From Vicia villosa (taxonomy: Eukaryota; Streptophyta; Magnoliopsida; Fabales; Fabaceae), in contig NC_081185.1 of the NCBI RefSeq assembly GCF_029867415.1, positions 27,515,293 to 27,579,292 on the forward strand: a DNA stretch of 64,000 bases, written 5' to 3'. This document shows, one piece after another, positions 36,386 to 48,784 of this stretch (positions are counted from its first letter, which is position 1; the number at the start of each line of letters is the position of its first letter). Made by a program: the position numbers and the translations under genes. A model generated the notes under the pieces. It was not told where the DNA came from, searched no databases, and worked only from the letters and a program-made list of their open reading frames with translations.

Positions 36386-37514
36386 AGACCTGTTATGGAA
36401 ACCTGTTATGTGATGTTATGAATGCAAATGCAATGTTTTCAAGGATCTTTAGGAATTTAGTTAGCAATGTTAGAAAATGATTGAGTCACGTCTTTGTTTG
36501 AAGAACTTTGATTCTTGGATGTTCTTCTATGGGAATCGAGCTCACCATATCGAGTGGGTCATCGCCTCTAATTCGGGATACTTCTGAATTTGCAGGTACA
36601 CGGCTTAGAGGAAAATAAATCCTCTTGCCCCTTGGTAGGTGCTAGGCCTTTGAATTGGAAGGTATGTGGGTAGAGGAAAATAAATCCCCTTGCCCCTTGA
36701 TTAGGAAATCAGTCTTTGATAGGAGTACCTGAACTTGTGCGCCCTAAATCCCTAAGATCCTTGAAAGGGTTAGTTAAATCATGTTATGCTTATGATGTCA
36801 TGATGTCATGAATGTTATGTGAATGCAGTTCATTAGGCACAACGTGAGATAGTAAGGACGAGTGAGCCCCACAAGAAAAACCTGCAAGAAAACCAAAGGG
36901 CTAGTAGCAAGCACAGACAAGTCACACAAGTGTCCTTAGATTTAGAAGCTTGCGTGAAGTTCGTAGGTAAGTACCCTCCCCACTGAAGTTTAGTTGGTTC
37001 AACCTGTCCTAGAAGAGTAACCGGGTTCTATGGTGCTCATATCCCTGATCTTTCTCGCGGGCATTGTCTCAACATGGCACTCGATCGGCCAGCCAAAAGC
37101 ATCCCTAGAGTCCAATCTCAATGAGTGTAGCATCGAGTATCAACCTGCTTCAGTCAGAAATCCAAAGCCAGCCATCTCGCTACTTCCTATAGGCCAAAGT
37201 CAAGTTTAACTAAGGTTCTAAGGGCGAATTAGTGCTTATGACACCACGCGGTAGCCAAACGTCTCCTCGATCAGATTCAAGGGCCATCAGGACAAACCAA
37301 AGTGTCGCACTAACGGTGGCCACCAGTTCAACCATAACGATACATGTCGTACAGCCTCCCTGGTCTATTTCCACATACCTCAGGTCCACTAGATCCGGGT
37401 GTAGGATCTTTCACACAGCAGAATACCTAAAACAGCCTTTAAAGATAAAACAAGCAAATCAAACAATTGAAGTGATCCTAAACTTTAAGGTAACCCTTCT
37501 TTAATTCGAAAGCA

Positions 37515-37532
37515 TCCCTAGCAGAGTCGCCA
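37515..37532 (-). promoter_or_regulatory. primer binding site
   Basis: The minus strand reads TGGCGACTCTGCTAGGGA four bases after the LTR end at 37537. Ogre elements are reported to use a tRNA-Arg primer; the matching tRNA was not checked here. Confidence 0.8.
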
Positions 37533-37536
37533 GTTC

Positions 37537-40057
37537 TGTAATACGGTGAACTGACTTTATTTGAAATGTGCGGATAGCAAGAGTCGCCATCGACTTTTAT
37601 TTTATCCAATAAGAAAGGCTAAAAGAACAGAAAAAGACCTTTTAAAAGATTTTGAGTTCGGGGGGTAAGTTATACAAAGGGAAGGTGTAAGGCACCCTTT
37701 GCATCCATGGTTTTCCATGGGCTCTTAATTGCTTAGCTCACTTTTGTTTTCAAAATGTTTGAATTGTTTGAAAAGTAGTGTGTGAATAGAAATTTGAATA
37801 AAAACTTTAGCTTGTAGATAAGCGTAGTCTTTTTGAAAAGTATTTGAAAATTAGTGGGCAAAAGAGTTTAAATTTGAATTTGAATTTGAAAAAGAGCAAG
37901 CAATTAAAAAGCAATTACCCTAAGTTTGAAAAAATGTTCTTTTAGCTTTTCAGAGTGAAAGGGTCTATCCATACCATAAAGAGGGTAGGAAGTCTTTAAA
38001 TTGGATGTTTAAGGGTCATCGAGAATAATCGTTCGCCACAAGACTGTCCCTACCATAAAGAGGGCAGGTAGTCTAAGGGAAGGATATAATAGCCATTTTA
38101 TCTTTCTAGGCATCATGCGAGGATACCTTAGCAATTGGGACAATCATCACATTTTACCGAGGCAGCTTCGAGGGAGTTTCAATAACTTTGAAGGCAACAT
38201 TTGCTTTAGGTATCCTTAGAATCGAGGGACTTTGACTATTTAGCATACTAAGAGGCAACAAAATTATAAGGCAACGGGCAACAAAGGCAACAAGAGGGAT
38301 TACCCTAAAGGTGTGTGGGTGCAACAATCACGTGGTTAACTTCGATGATATTTATCTTGTAAGTTAGTGATCTATATTCAGTTAATAGTCTTGCACTCCC
38401 TAGGATTACTAACCACACAGTTTAAAATTGCAGAAATTAAAGGCAGAAAAATAAAAGTTCCTACGCTATTACAATAAACACCTGCGGGGATGGGGGAATT
38501 AAAGCAGAAAATAAGAAATATGAATAATTAATTTAATTATCTTTATCTTGAGCCTTGATCTTCCTCGAACTTTCGATTGACTCTGAACATCTGAGAATAA
38601 ACAGAAAATAATAGGGGTGAGTGTATTACAAATTCATTAGCGGTTGAAGCAAACCCTAATTTAATCCATAAGGAAAAAATAAAAGTAAAATAATATTAAA
38701 TTAAATAAAAATTTAAAGACTTAGCTTTTCGATCTGGTATGGCGCGTGGCTAAAGGATTTTTTATTAACCTAGAAAGTTGGGCACAAAGAAGAGAAATGT
38801 TATTGCATTAAAGATCTCTACAATTATAATGTAACAGATCAAAAATTAAAATGGTAATAATTTAGGCAAACAAACAAAAAAAAAAGGCAAGGCAAAAGGC
38901 AAACCCTGAATGGGTCAAAAGTTAACCATGGTTAATAGAACGAAGCAGGTTAAAAACCCAAACTAGGGTTAGCGTTTAAAATTATTTTGATCACAAACCT
39001 TTAAAAAACCTAATCTGATTAAATTATCTAAACCTGATTTATTTATGTTAAAATATAATTAATTAACCTAATATTTAATTAAATTAAATTAATTTAATTA
39101 TCTAGTTATTTAACCTAAAAACAATATTAAAACAAATTTAATAATAATAAAAACTAATTATAAAGTTTTATAAACCTAACTTGTTTTAGTTAAAAGAAAA
39201 CAATTTTAAAATAATTATATTGAAAAACAAATAAGAGAAATAAAAATAATACAACAAACACTTAGCTTTGGTTAGGTGGGTTCGCTCCTGAGGGTGCATG
39301 GTGGAATTGCAGATTCTGGGGCATCGGATCATCATCAGAGTTGATCAAAGGGCTTGGAAACGAAGGTGCATGGTGAGGATGCACAAGCCAAGCGCGCAAC
39401 ACCTTCCAAGAATTTGAGAGAAAAATAGTATTGCAAAAATATATCACCAGGTGTAAGGATCGAACCTGCACCTTTGAAGTACCGCATCCTGGTGTCTTGC
39501 CAGTTGTACCAATCTTCATTCGCTGATAGTGGATTAGTTCCTAATGATTAAATAAAATAAACGTACAAAGAGAGAAGTCAACCAAACCATCAGCGTGTGG
39601 CCCAATTTATGCACGAGCGACCAATCAAAACTGGTTAGAGGTTGAACACGGTTGACGAACCAATCAAATCCCTGTGCGTGTGGTCAAAGTTTCAATGTAC
39701 TATTCACCTTCCCTTCCATGAAACCTGCTACGATTTTGCTACAGACTTGACTACGGTCTCGCCACGATAGTCTCGTAGCCATTTGCTGCAGAGATCAAAC
39801 TTAAAATATACACGTTAGAAAAACAAACTAAATGCCCAGATTTACCAATTAGACCATTACGGATTCAATGCCGGCGTTTGTTTCTCCTGAAGGTACCTGA
39901 AACCGTGAATACACAACACAAGAAAGCTTGTGCCCTAACAATGGCACTTCATGATCTCTGCGTCAAAACTTCAAACTAATGATTCAAATACGTTCTAAAT
40001 GATTATATGAATCTGAATGCATGATTGGAATTCCTTAAAAACACGGGAATCATTGAA
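37537..40057 (-). mobile_element. 5' LTR of the gag-only element, truncated
   Basis: This is a close match to 25579 to about 27262, with an extra segment 38250-39096 absent from the other LTR. The match stops at about 40057 after GGAATCATTGAA, where a different LTR in the opposite orientation begins. About 1.4 kb of the LTR is missing. Confidence 0.85.
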
Positions 40058-41558
40058 GACGCAAAAGCACTTATGATTCGCAAAAGCACTTGCTTAGTGG
40101 CTAAGGTTTTAAACTATGACCTTGAGGACGTGGGTTTAAGCCTCCTAGGGGCCAAAACATCTTTTTTCTCACTTGTTTTATTAAATTTCATTTACAACTT
40201 TGCATATTTATTTAACATAGTAAAACCAATTATTGTAACTTGAATTTTTGCAAACTCCTTATTTATGTGATTTATTTTGTGAATATATTTTAAAATCCCA
40301 AAAATATTATTTATTTGATTAATTTTAAATTAAATCAAAAATGATGCTTTCACTCCCCTTTAAAAAGCCTTTAAAATCAAATCTTCTTTCAAGTGTCTTC
40401 TTCACCAAATGTCTTGATTAAATTTGTGTGATTCTCTTAGGTTTAAATTTAGCTTCATTTAAAGCTCATACCATGACCCCTTTAGTTGTTCACTTAGGGT
40501 TTATTCATATATTGAAACCCTAATTTCAAGACCTTGAATCTTTCCCTTGATTTTCATACCATGTCAATATTAACTCTACTTTCATAATCTCTCTTTGTTT
40601 ATCCACTTGTATACACATACTTGTTGATTTACATCTTTGTACCATGTAATTTTTTGTTGTGTTTTTTATATTTGTATATATACATTGTCTACTAACCCCA
40701 TATGCATGAGATATTCATCCATCATCACATCCTAACTCACTTTTGTTTGTATCTATGGTACACATAACATATCTCACAACCACTTGAGATACTCACTCTT
40801 AATACTTGCTTGAGATGTTTTATTCCTCATTGTTGCTAAAACTCAAAAGGAATGGGATAATATTGACTAAAATTGTCAAGGTACTCACCCTTTTTTTCTC
40901 ATCTTTTACTTTGTGCTTAGTATTGTTAAAGCTTAGCACCTCCTTTGTTTTAAAACTGGTTTTGTATTGTTAAAGCTCAACCACTTTTAAATCAACCTTG
41001 GTTTTGTATTGTTAAAGCTCAATCACCACTCTTTTAAAAATTAACATTTGCCTTGTATTGTAAAAGATTGACACCTTTTAAAACTAGTTAAATATTGTTA
41101 AAGCTTAACATTTTAAAATCTTTTGAGTATTGTTAAAGCTCAACACCCAAAAATATTTTTGCCACTTTGGCTCGTTTATTTTCCTTTTAAGAGGAACTAC
41201 AAATGCTCTAACTTCGCTATTGCACTTAAGGGGTATGTAGGCACAAAATGTGATGTCTTGCCGAGCACACTTTTAATAAAACTCTTTTCCCATCATCCCA
41301 CTCTATTTTATAAAATAAAAAAATAACAACAACAATAACATATATTTTCAAAAAGGTTCTTGAAGAGTACTACAGATATGAGGGTTACTAATACCTTCCC
41401 CTTGCATAACCAACTCCCAAACCTAAAATCTCTGTTTATTTTATTAGTTTTGATTTTAAGAAACTTCTTTGGATTTTATTTCACTCTTTTTCTCATTTCC
41501 TTTGGAAATAATAAATGGCGGTGGCAACTTTCACTAAAATACGAGCCGGGTTAATTCA
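40058..41558 (+). mobile_element. 5'-truncated LTR, plus orientation
   Basis: It begins with a tRNA-like stretch (GCTTAGTGGCTAAGG ... GACGTGGGTTTAAGCCTC, about 40092-40145). It ends with AGTACTACAGATATGAGGG and CTAATACCTTCCCCTTGCAT (about 41366-41410) and GGCGGTGGCAACT. These phrases match the 3' part of the solo LTR at 48785-51718. The body contains about seven ATTGTTAAAGCTCAAC repeats (40925-41140). Its 5' part is lost at the junction with the neighbouring LTR. Confidence 0.65.
40920..41150 (+). repeat. ATTGTTAAAGCTCAAC interspersed repeat
   Basis: About seven imperfect copies of GTATTGTTAAAGCTCAAC, spaced by 30-45 bases of TTTTAAAA-rich sequence. Confidence 0.75.
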
Positions 41559-41563
41559 ATGGC

Positions 41564-42923
41564 TGATAAGTGCCAAATTGTAGTTATTTTGTGTATAGTT
41601 TTGCGGCACTTATCTTCTCTTTTTCCTCAATTTAGACGAGTTTTAGTGTATATTACATACAATACGTATACTTTGTATTTAATCGAGTTTTTGATTCATT
41701 TATGTACCGACTAATAGTTTTTTATTCATTTTGTAGGTATTTGAGCATGTATGGAGCATTGAGTAATAAAGTTTCAAAGATGCATTTGTGGATCAATAAA
41801 GGAAGAAGCAAATGAAGAAAATAAAAAGTTGCTTCTGGTGTGAGTCGTCGGGCGAGCGTTTGAAAATTATGTCTTGCTTCTGCCTTGGGCCGCCTCTTGG
41901 TCGCCGGGCGGAGGAAGAAGGAGTCGTCGGGCGAAAGAAGATATTTTTCCAGCTTATTGACGTGGCAGAGGCTGTGTGGCCAGGAATAAAGGTTTCGTCG
42001 GGCGGAGCAATTGGCTCGCCGGGCGAAAGTCGCGTAGCAGATTTTTGTTTATATTTCAATTTCATTTCATTTGTTAGGGGATGGTTTTGGGAGAGGGTTT
42101 TTGTTCTCTCAACTCCATCAACCTCATTTCTTTGTAGCTTAGTGTTAGAAAACAACGATGGATCTTGCAATTTATGGATTGGGAGTGTATTCCTCATCAA
42201 TTGGTGTTGACAAACCAAGAAATGTTTGCTTTCTCTTTCTCTCTTCTCTTTGTAATTTCCATTGTTGGGTGGTTTGTATGTATTTCCTTTGAACTCATGT
42301 ATATTTGTTGACTATTATGTTATATAAAGCTTGATTTCATATTTTTATGGATTATTGTCTTAGATTGTTGCTTTGTTGCTATGTGTTTGAGTTGCTATAG
42401 AGATGTAGGGCTCTAATGCTTATCTAGGATGATTTTCTATTAACTTAATTGCAGAGATGGATTAGGTTGATAATCACTTAGTGTTAGTGCTTAATGCGTC
42501 TGAGTGGTCGTTTTTGTCTGAGAGATCGACATTTACGGGAAGCTCGGATTTCTCATGTGTTGTTTAGGTGTCTGAGAGATCGTCACTTAGATAATAATGT
42601 GAGTTGTGTTGTTGACATGTGGTAATATTGATAGGTTACAAGTTGAGTATATTCGGTCAATAAGTTTAAGTCTGTGAGAAGTTGATTATATTTCTGCTTG
42701 ATAATTCTATTCTAGTGAGGAATGAATTCTTTTGTGTTGATATTTACTTTTCAGTTTTCATATTTATATTCATTCAAAACCAAACTCATAACTATGAAAA
42801 CTGTTGAACGACAGTTCAATGCACTAGTCCCTGTGGAGACGATAATTTCCCGGATAAATACTTTCATAATTTTTGTTGCTTGCCGCTTTACCGCCTCAGT
42901 CTTAATTTTTCACCGCTACACCT
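41564..42923 (+). mobile_element. Athila-like LTR fragment
   Basis: It starts TGATAAGTGCCAAATTGTAG and carries TCCCTGTGGAGACGATAAT near the far end, as many Athila-type LTRs do. No PBS follows and no TSD was found, so it is a solo or truncated LTR with an uncertain right edge. Confidence 0.5.
41845..42025. repeat. five copies of TCGYCGGGCG
   Basis: The motif TCGTCGGGCG or TCGCCGGGCG occurs five times in 180 bases, followed by AG, GA or AA. It is GC-rich in an AT-rich setting and makes overlapping open frames on both strands. Confidence 0.7.
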
Positions 42924-43826
42924 AATATAAAACAATCCTTGATATTTAGGAATTGGTAACACAAAAATATTTTCTATAAAAAGAATTTTTTTATAATGGC
43001 CAGGATTTAATCAAATAACCAAAGTCTTCTTCTCTTTCAAATTTGAAATATCAATATCATAAACTATCTAAGTACTCAATAATGCTTTTAGAAAGATATG
43101 AAAATTTTCTCAAAAAGCATCTAAGTATGAAAATTTGTAATGAAAATTATGTAGAGAGTTTTGTAGAATTTGGATTGAAAGAGTGTTATGAAACTAATGC
43201 GTTTTGTCTTAAATACATCCTAAGAAACCTCTATGAATTAATGCAAAAGTTTGAAACATTTTCATAAAGGTTTGCAATTGTATAGAACGACAATGGTTCA
43301 TGAAAAGACATAATTTTGAATTATGTGCAGGACTTCTTAAGTTCGTTTAAACGGTCACTGAATTTAACAAGTTCGCAACTTTTTTCAAATTTAAAAAACT
43401 ATTTCAGACCGACGTGAACTATGGCAGTTTTTAGGTGTTGTAATGACAATTTAAAAGGCAATAAATTACCAAAAACAGAATGTTTGAAAAATTGTAAATT
43501 TTAAAAATTGTCTAAGTATTTGAACCAACCTTATGCAACATCTACTGATTTATTCAAGTAAATAGATTATATTTGAAAGTGATTTAACATGGTTCAAACA
43601 TGAAAAATAAAATTTTCAATGCATGATAAACAATATTTTGAGCATTAAGAAATGTATGATATGGAATTTATATACCTAAGATGATGAACAAAATCTTGTA
43701 AACCAAGTCATATCTTCAAAGATCTTTTTCTTCTTCTTTGATAAGGTGGTGTTGAGTTTATCTTCATCAAAACATGTTGGAAACATGTCTTCACGATGTC
43801 AAAACATGTCATCAAAACACGGTATT
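42924..43826. other. no gene seen
   Basis: AT-rich sequence. The 74-codon open frame at 43043 has no recognisable motif. CATGTTGGAAACATGTC-like short repeats occur near 43770-43810. Confidence 0.35.
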
Positions 43827-43831
43827 AACCG

Positions 43832-46800
43832 TGTCATACCCCAAAATTTGCCCATCTCATTTCATCATCAAGGATTCAAGGATTCAAGGCTCAAGGGTTG
43901 GCTCAATGAATACTCTCCTAATCCAAGATCTCCAAAATTAGGGTTTACAGTTTATCAAAGGATTTTCGAATCTCTAAGGCCTCAAATGGATCTCAAGGTA
44001 TCACATATGTATCAAAGCATATCCATGTCAAAAGTCAAGCTTCAATTCCAAGGATTGCTCCCTCAATGGCTCAAGTGATCCACAGTCGACTAGTTCGACC
44101 TAAAAGTCAACTATGGTCAAAGTACAGTCAAAACTCCCGACTTTTGGTAAACATCAAGTATTTGAGGTGACATCCATCATTTAATCAAAGGTTGATCATG
44201 ATCCGTTAATAAAGACTCAGAAATGAACAAAGCAAAGGTTCAAATTAGGGTTTTTTATAGGAGAAAGTCAATTCAACTTTGACTGATCATAACTTTCACA
44301 TGGAGTATCAAAAATTTCCCAACCAAAGCCTATTTTGAAGGAAATTTGATTCTCTACAACTTTGTCTCTCACAAGCCAAGGTCAGAAATGCATCATTTGA
44401 GAGATATAGTCCAATACATTACAGGTCCTCCAAAAAGGTAAACAAAAACACCTTTTGGATCAAAGCTCATAACTTGAGAATGGAAGCTTCAAGGAAGATG
44501 AAACCAAAAGGAGTGTTTTAAGGACTCTTTGAGCTTTCCAAAAAGTCCTATAACTCTCCCGTACAATAAAAATTGAGAGAGATATGTGTAGTAGAAGTTG
44601 GTCGATATTTGAGAAAGGCTTGAAACCCTAAGTGATGGAAATTGCATTTTTAACTCATGGGCCTATATTTCTTTGATTCAAACTTATTTCTAAAGTAGCC
44701 AAAAGTCTCTAAAGCCCAATGGCATGCCATTCCTTTATTTATTTTAATTATTCTTGAATTAATCCAATTAAATTCTATTTTAAAAAAATAAAAGGGCAAA
44801 ATCAAATCAATAAGTGCAAGGTTTGTTATTTAACATTCTTGAGGTCCAAGATACTCATCAAAAGCTAGGAGTTTCGAAAATATTTGATTAGTAGGAGATT
44901 TAAGACAAAAATAGAAAGATTGGAACTTAATTTTGGATCAAATATTTATCACTGCAATCATGAATTATTTCCAACTCTATAACCCTAAATCTCTTCAGCT
45001 ATATAAAGATGAGAATCCCAAACGCCAAGGGGGAAGGATGGCTGCCAAAAGATAGGGTTTAAAAGTTCACAAAGTCTCTAAAAAGTGGCACGACCAAAAG
45101 GGATTTCCAAACCGGTTTTCAATCGAAAACAAGCGTTTACATCTTTTCCTGAGACATCCAGGAACTTCCCTAGATCCAGAATGAAGCTCCTTGGTTCCCA
45201 GGATGCGCCCACACGAGCTCACCGGTAAGGCATGACTTATTCTTTCCAAATCTCGTAATACATTCAATTTCAATGCCATATGACCTTCGTTTTGAGTTGT
45301 GCTGATACTTTAGAGACGTTAAGAGCCATAACATGGGAGATACAACGCAAGAACCACGCGGTGCCATTGTTGCCGATGAATCTTGAGAAGCTCTCGAATC
45401 ATATAAACCATGGGTTTATTCAAAATTATGAGCCCAGATTCGGACTCCTGAGCCTTTTTTACGTGGAATATGTGGTTTCTTTTTCTTTGTAGGCGTTGTT
45501 TTTGCAGGGACCGTCGGAGTACCATCGGAGAAGAAGGCTGAGACCACCGTCCACGGTGGCTCGCCTGGAGGTCAAGGGTTTCCCACAGGGTTGACCGTCG
45601 ACGTGTCCAAACCCTGGTGCGTGATTGGTCTGTTCGAATCTCAGGATGCATGCGTGGCCATACGGTGTGTTCTTACTGGTTGTTGTTTAAGTTGTGGGCC
45701 CCAGTCTGACTTTATGTTTGAAATTCCCATTGAATGTGTGTTTTAATATTGTATGTCTTGGTGATCTGTATATATCAACTAACGACTACAGCAGGATTGG
45801 TGAGCGAATGGATTTCCAAGTCTCGAGACGTGGGTTCGAGCCCCCCAAGGTCAATATTTTTCTAACATTTAATTGATCTCCGATCCCATGCGTTTCATCT
45901 ACCAGAATCACCACGCACCCTCAACATCCGGATCATTGGATCATGCCACCATCAAATCTAAGGGCTAGGAGCTGCGCCTCTACCATGGAGCCACATAGGT
46001 CAGCAGCACAGGATTGATGCCTAGGTTTTATTTAATTGTTTTTTTATAATTGTTCATATAATTGTATAATTAGTCTTAAATATATATATAATTCAATCTT
46101 AAAATTAAATTAATAGTAAGAAATTAAAAATTAGGATTAGGGTTATAATTAATTAGGATTATCCCGTTTATCTTGATTATCCGATTTAATTTATTTTAAT
46201 CAATCTTGATTGTTAAGGATCACAAAAACCCTAGAAAGGCTATCAACGCATTAGGATTGACCCAATCCCACTGCCATTTGGCAAAAAACCTTAATTCTTA
46301 TTCAATTGATTCGGGATTAATATAATTTTCTCCTCGATCCGACTAAACCTATTAGTCGCATTGACGAGAAATAATTTTAATCGATCCTTTGTTTAATTCT
46401 CTTCTCGACCCGACTAAATCTATTAGTCGCATTAGGCAAGAGATAAAAAATATACAAAATTTAAAATACATTTTATTTGCTGCCCGTGACGATTGAATCT
46501 ATCGATCAGAGCAATCAGCAATACATTATTTAATCCGTTAACTATAATGATCAAACCTATTGATCATCGCAACTAACTGTGACATATTAAATCAGGGTTG
46601 TACGCCCGAAACATCTAAAACACACTAAACCACGGAACTACAAAATTCATCTCTTCAACACTGCGATGTTCAAAACTACGATAAGGTAATTCAAAATACC
46701 TTCGAACTTTGCATTTCAAAAAAACTACGATAGGCCATTCAAAAAGCCTTCAAACCATATCAAATCAAATTCAAAGGCGTACAACCCTGTGCCCGAACTA

Positions 46801-47113
46801 CGTTGACTCTGATTCTCCCTAAGGAGATACGTAGGCACTTGGCAACAAGGCGAGTCCCCTTCCCTAAAATTCTCATTAGGTTCGAATCTTGTCGTTCACC
46901 CTTTTCACTTCTTTAGCTATTAACCTTAACATTTAGCCATAAGCCTTTGCCTTAAACTCAAAACCTTAGGAAAGGGTTAAGGGTGCCTAACACCTTCCCT
47001 TGACCTGATTATAATAACTTACCCCGAATCTCTTAACTGCGTAAGGTTTCCTATTCGCCTTGGTAGAATAGGTGGCGACTCCAAAAGCTTAATTTTTAGG
47101 GCAGGTTGCTACA
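43832..47113 (+). mobile_element. solo LTR with AACCG target duplication
   Basis: It starts TGTCATACCCCAAAATTTGC and ends CAGGTTGCTACA. AACCG precedes it (43827-43831) and follows it (47114-47118). At 47,070 it carries GGTGGCGACTCC close to the end, like its relatives. A tRNA-like stretch with GTGGGTTCGAGCCCC lies near 45828. It has no PBS, PPT or coding region, so it is the product of LTR recombination. It is inserted beside a Ty1/copia RT relic. Confidence 0.88.
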
Positions 47114-47319
47114 AACCGGTTATAGGAAAATGTTAACTGGTTACACACAAGATTTTTTGGATTTTGGAGACGACTAACTAGGCAAAGAGATTTGCCTCAA
47201 AGACTCTAAGATTGTGAGATATTCCGCGACAACAAAATCAATGATGATGTTCTATGTGGAGACCTTGAGTGATCCTAAGTGGATTTGTTCTATGTAGGAG
47301 GGCTGGAATCGATTGAGAA

Positions 47320-47640
47320 AATAGTACTCGGAGTTGGTTGATCTACCGAAAGGAAAGAAACTAATTGGTGTAAGATGGGTTTATAAGGGGAAGGAAAATC
47401 CCAAACGTGAAATAATCAAGCATTAGGCTCGATTAGTTGTAAAGAGATTCTTGCAAAGATAAGATATAGACTTTGATGAGATATTTGCACTAGTTGCTAT
47501 GATCTAAACCATAAGGCTATTTGTTGATATTGCAAATAAAAACAATTGGTCTATCTATAAAATGGATGTGAAGTCTGCGTTTTTGAACAATTAGCTTGAA
47601 GAAGAAGTGTATGTAAAATAGCCCCTAGTTTTGTTGTGAA
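47320..47640 (+). pseudogene. Ty1/copia reverse transcriptase fragment
   Basis: Plus-strand frames read ELVDLPKGKKLIGVRWVYKG, then a KYKARLVVK-like segment with a stop, DIDFDEIFALVAM and IYKMDVKSAFLNN, LEEEVYVK. These are the first motifs of copia-type RT (RVT_2). Several in-frame stops are present. The catalytic YVDD region is missing. Confidence 0.8.
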
Positions 47641-47980
47641 CACCATAACCTTTTTGGCCTATGGCCACGCTAAATTTTTCCACAACTCAAAAAATGTGGC
47701 CACATACAAGCTTTGGCCAGAGTTTTCAAATCGTAGACATATGTTTTGAAACATTGAATCCGGAGTGTGAAAGTGTGGTCTTTTCTTCATTTTCCACGGT
47801 TAACAAACTGTAGATATTTTAAGTCGCAAATAAAAACTGCGGCATTATAATTTTCACTTCAAACTGTGGCTCAAGTCCAAAAAAATATACCCAGCCAAAA
47901 TTTCCCTCTATTTTTTAGTTTCCCTCTTGTTAATTATTTTCTTTTCTAATTTTTTTTAGATTAACAAAAGGAAAAAAAAA
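47641..47980. other. non-coding, GTGGCCACA-type repeats
   Basis: GGCCTATGGCCACGC, TGTGGCCACATAC and ACTGTGGCTCAAG recur. This may be the end of an unclassified TIR element. Confidence 0.3.
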
Positions 47981-48535
47981 TTGAAAACCTTAAACACAAT
48001 AAGGTGCGATGCGTCTAACCTAATTTTTCCTCTCCTCGATCGTCGTCGAAGAAGAACAACGCCAACAGCCGTTTCCACATTCCTCAGAAGATCTCGGAAG
48101 AATCACCCTACGAAATTCTCCAACACCAACTCCTTAATCCTTATCTTATCTCTTACCATCACCCTCTTTTTCATCACAAACTCAACCGCCAAACAAATCG
48201 TATACGATTTACTTCCAAAATACGGTCTCCCTTGTGGCCTCTTACCTAACTTCGTCATCGACTATACTATCTTCGATGACGGCTGATTCGTCATCTTTTT
48301 GGACACTACTTGCTATGTACACTTCGATTACTTAGTTTTTTTACGAAAAAACGTTCACCGGAAAGCTCAGCTATGTTTTGATTTGTGGTCTTAAGGGTAT
48401 TCAATGTTGATGAAATTAGGGTTTATTTGCCTCCTGCCGATAGTATTTACTTTCAAGTTGGGATTATTAATAAGAAGCTTAGTCTTAAGAAGTTTAAAGT
48501 TGTGCGTTCTTGCAGTAACTCGCTTAGATCTCCCC
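47981..48535 (+). pseudogene. DUF538 family protein, broken
   Basis: DUF538 proteins are small plant proteins of unclear function with an N-terminal secretion signal. ATG 47981 starts an N-terminus rich in arginine, then a hydrophobic LILILSLTITLFFITNS segment (a likely signal anchor), then the family core YDLLPKYGLPCGLLP. A TGA at 48284-48286 interrupts the conserved DDG-RF position. The frame after it still reads a CYVHFDYL segment. Shifts follow: one frame reads TFTGKLSYVLICGLKGIQ, and another from about 48405 reads VDEIRVYLPPADSIYFQVGI. The family order is preserved, so this is a decayed single gene and not a chance match. The long N-terminal extension may not be native. Confidence 0.8.
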
Positions 48536-48779
48536 CTTGTTCATCCTCTTCACTCGTAATTAGTAATTACTCCTTCAATTTTTACAATTTTAGGTTTCAG
48601 TTTTTTAAACACTATTTTTTGTGTTAGATTGTGAGTTTTAGGTTTTTTGAAATCTAGGTTAGATTCAAGAGGAATAGAGGGTTGACATTATTGAAGGGAT
48701 ACCCTAGTTTTTTATTTTGTTAAAATTGGCTTTACTATTTTTAGGAACCGCACTTTGGCCAATGATTTTTAGCTGATTT
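48536..48779. other. no gene seen
   Basis: AT-rich sequence between the DUF538 remnant and the solo LTR. Confidence 0.35.
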
Positions 48780-48784
48780 GTTAC

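Larger units (their letters stand above)
25579..40057 (-). mobile_element. gag-only Ogre-related retrotransposon
   Basis: Read on the minus strand: 5' LTR (37537 to about 40057, truncated), PBS (37532-37515), leader, gag (36354-34996), a long non-coding 3' region, PPT (about 28710-28699) and 3' LTR (28698-25579). The two LTRs are nearly identical where they align, so insertion was recent compared with most of the window. It lacks ORF1, protease, RT, RNase H and integrase, so it would need proteins from a full Ogre. A solo LTR (29974-33352) with its own TSD is nested inside. The right-hand target duplication is lost because the 5' LTR is cut off at about 40057. Confidence 0.8.

Noticed and set aside
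41793..42218. Two long overlapping open frames on opposite strands
   Set aside because: They arise from GC-rich CGGGCG motifs inside an LTR and match no known family.
41559..43000. ATGGC as a TSD for the Athila-like LTR (41559-41563 and 42996-43000)
   Set aside because: The sequence before the right ATGGC is TTTATA, not CA, and the LTR-like text ends about 70 bases earlier, so the match is probably chance.
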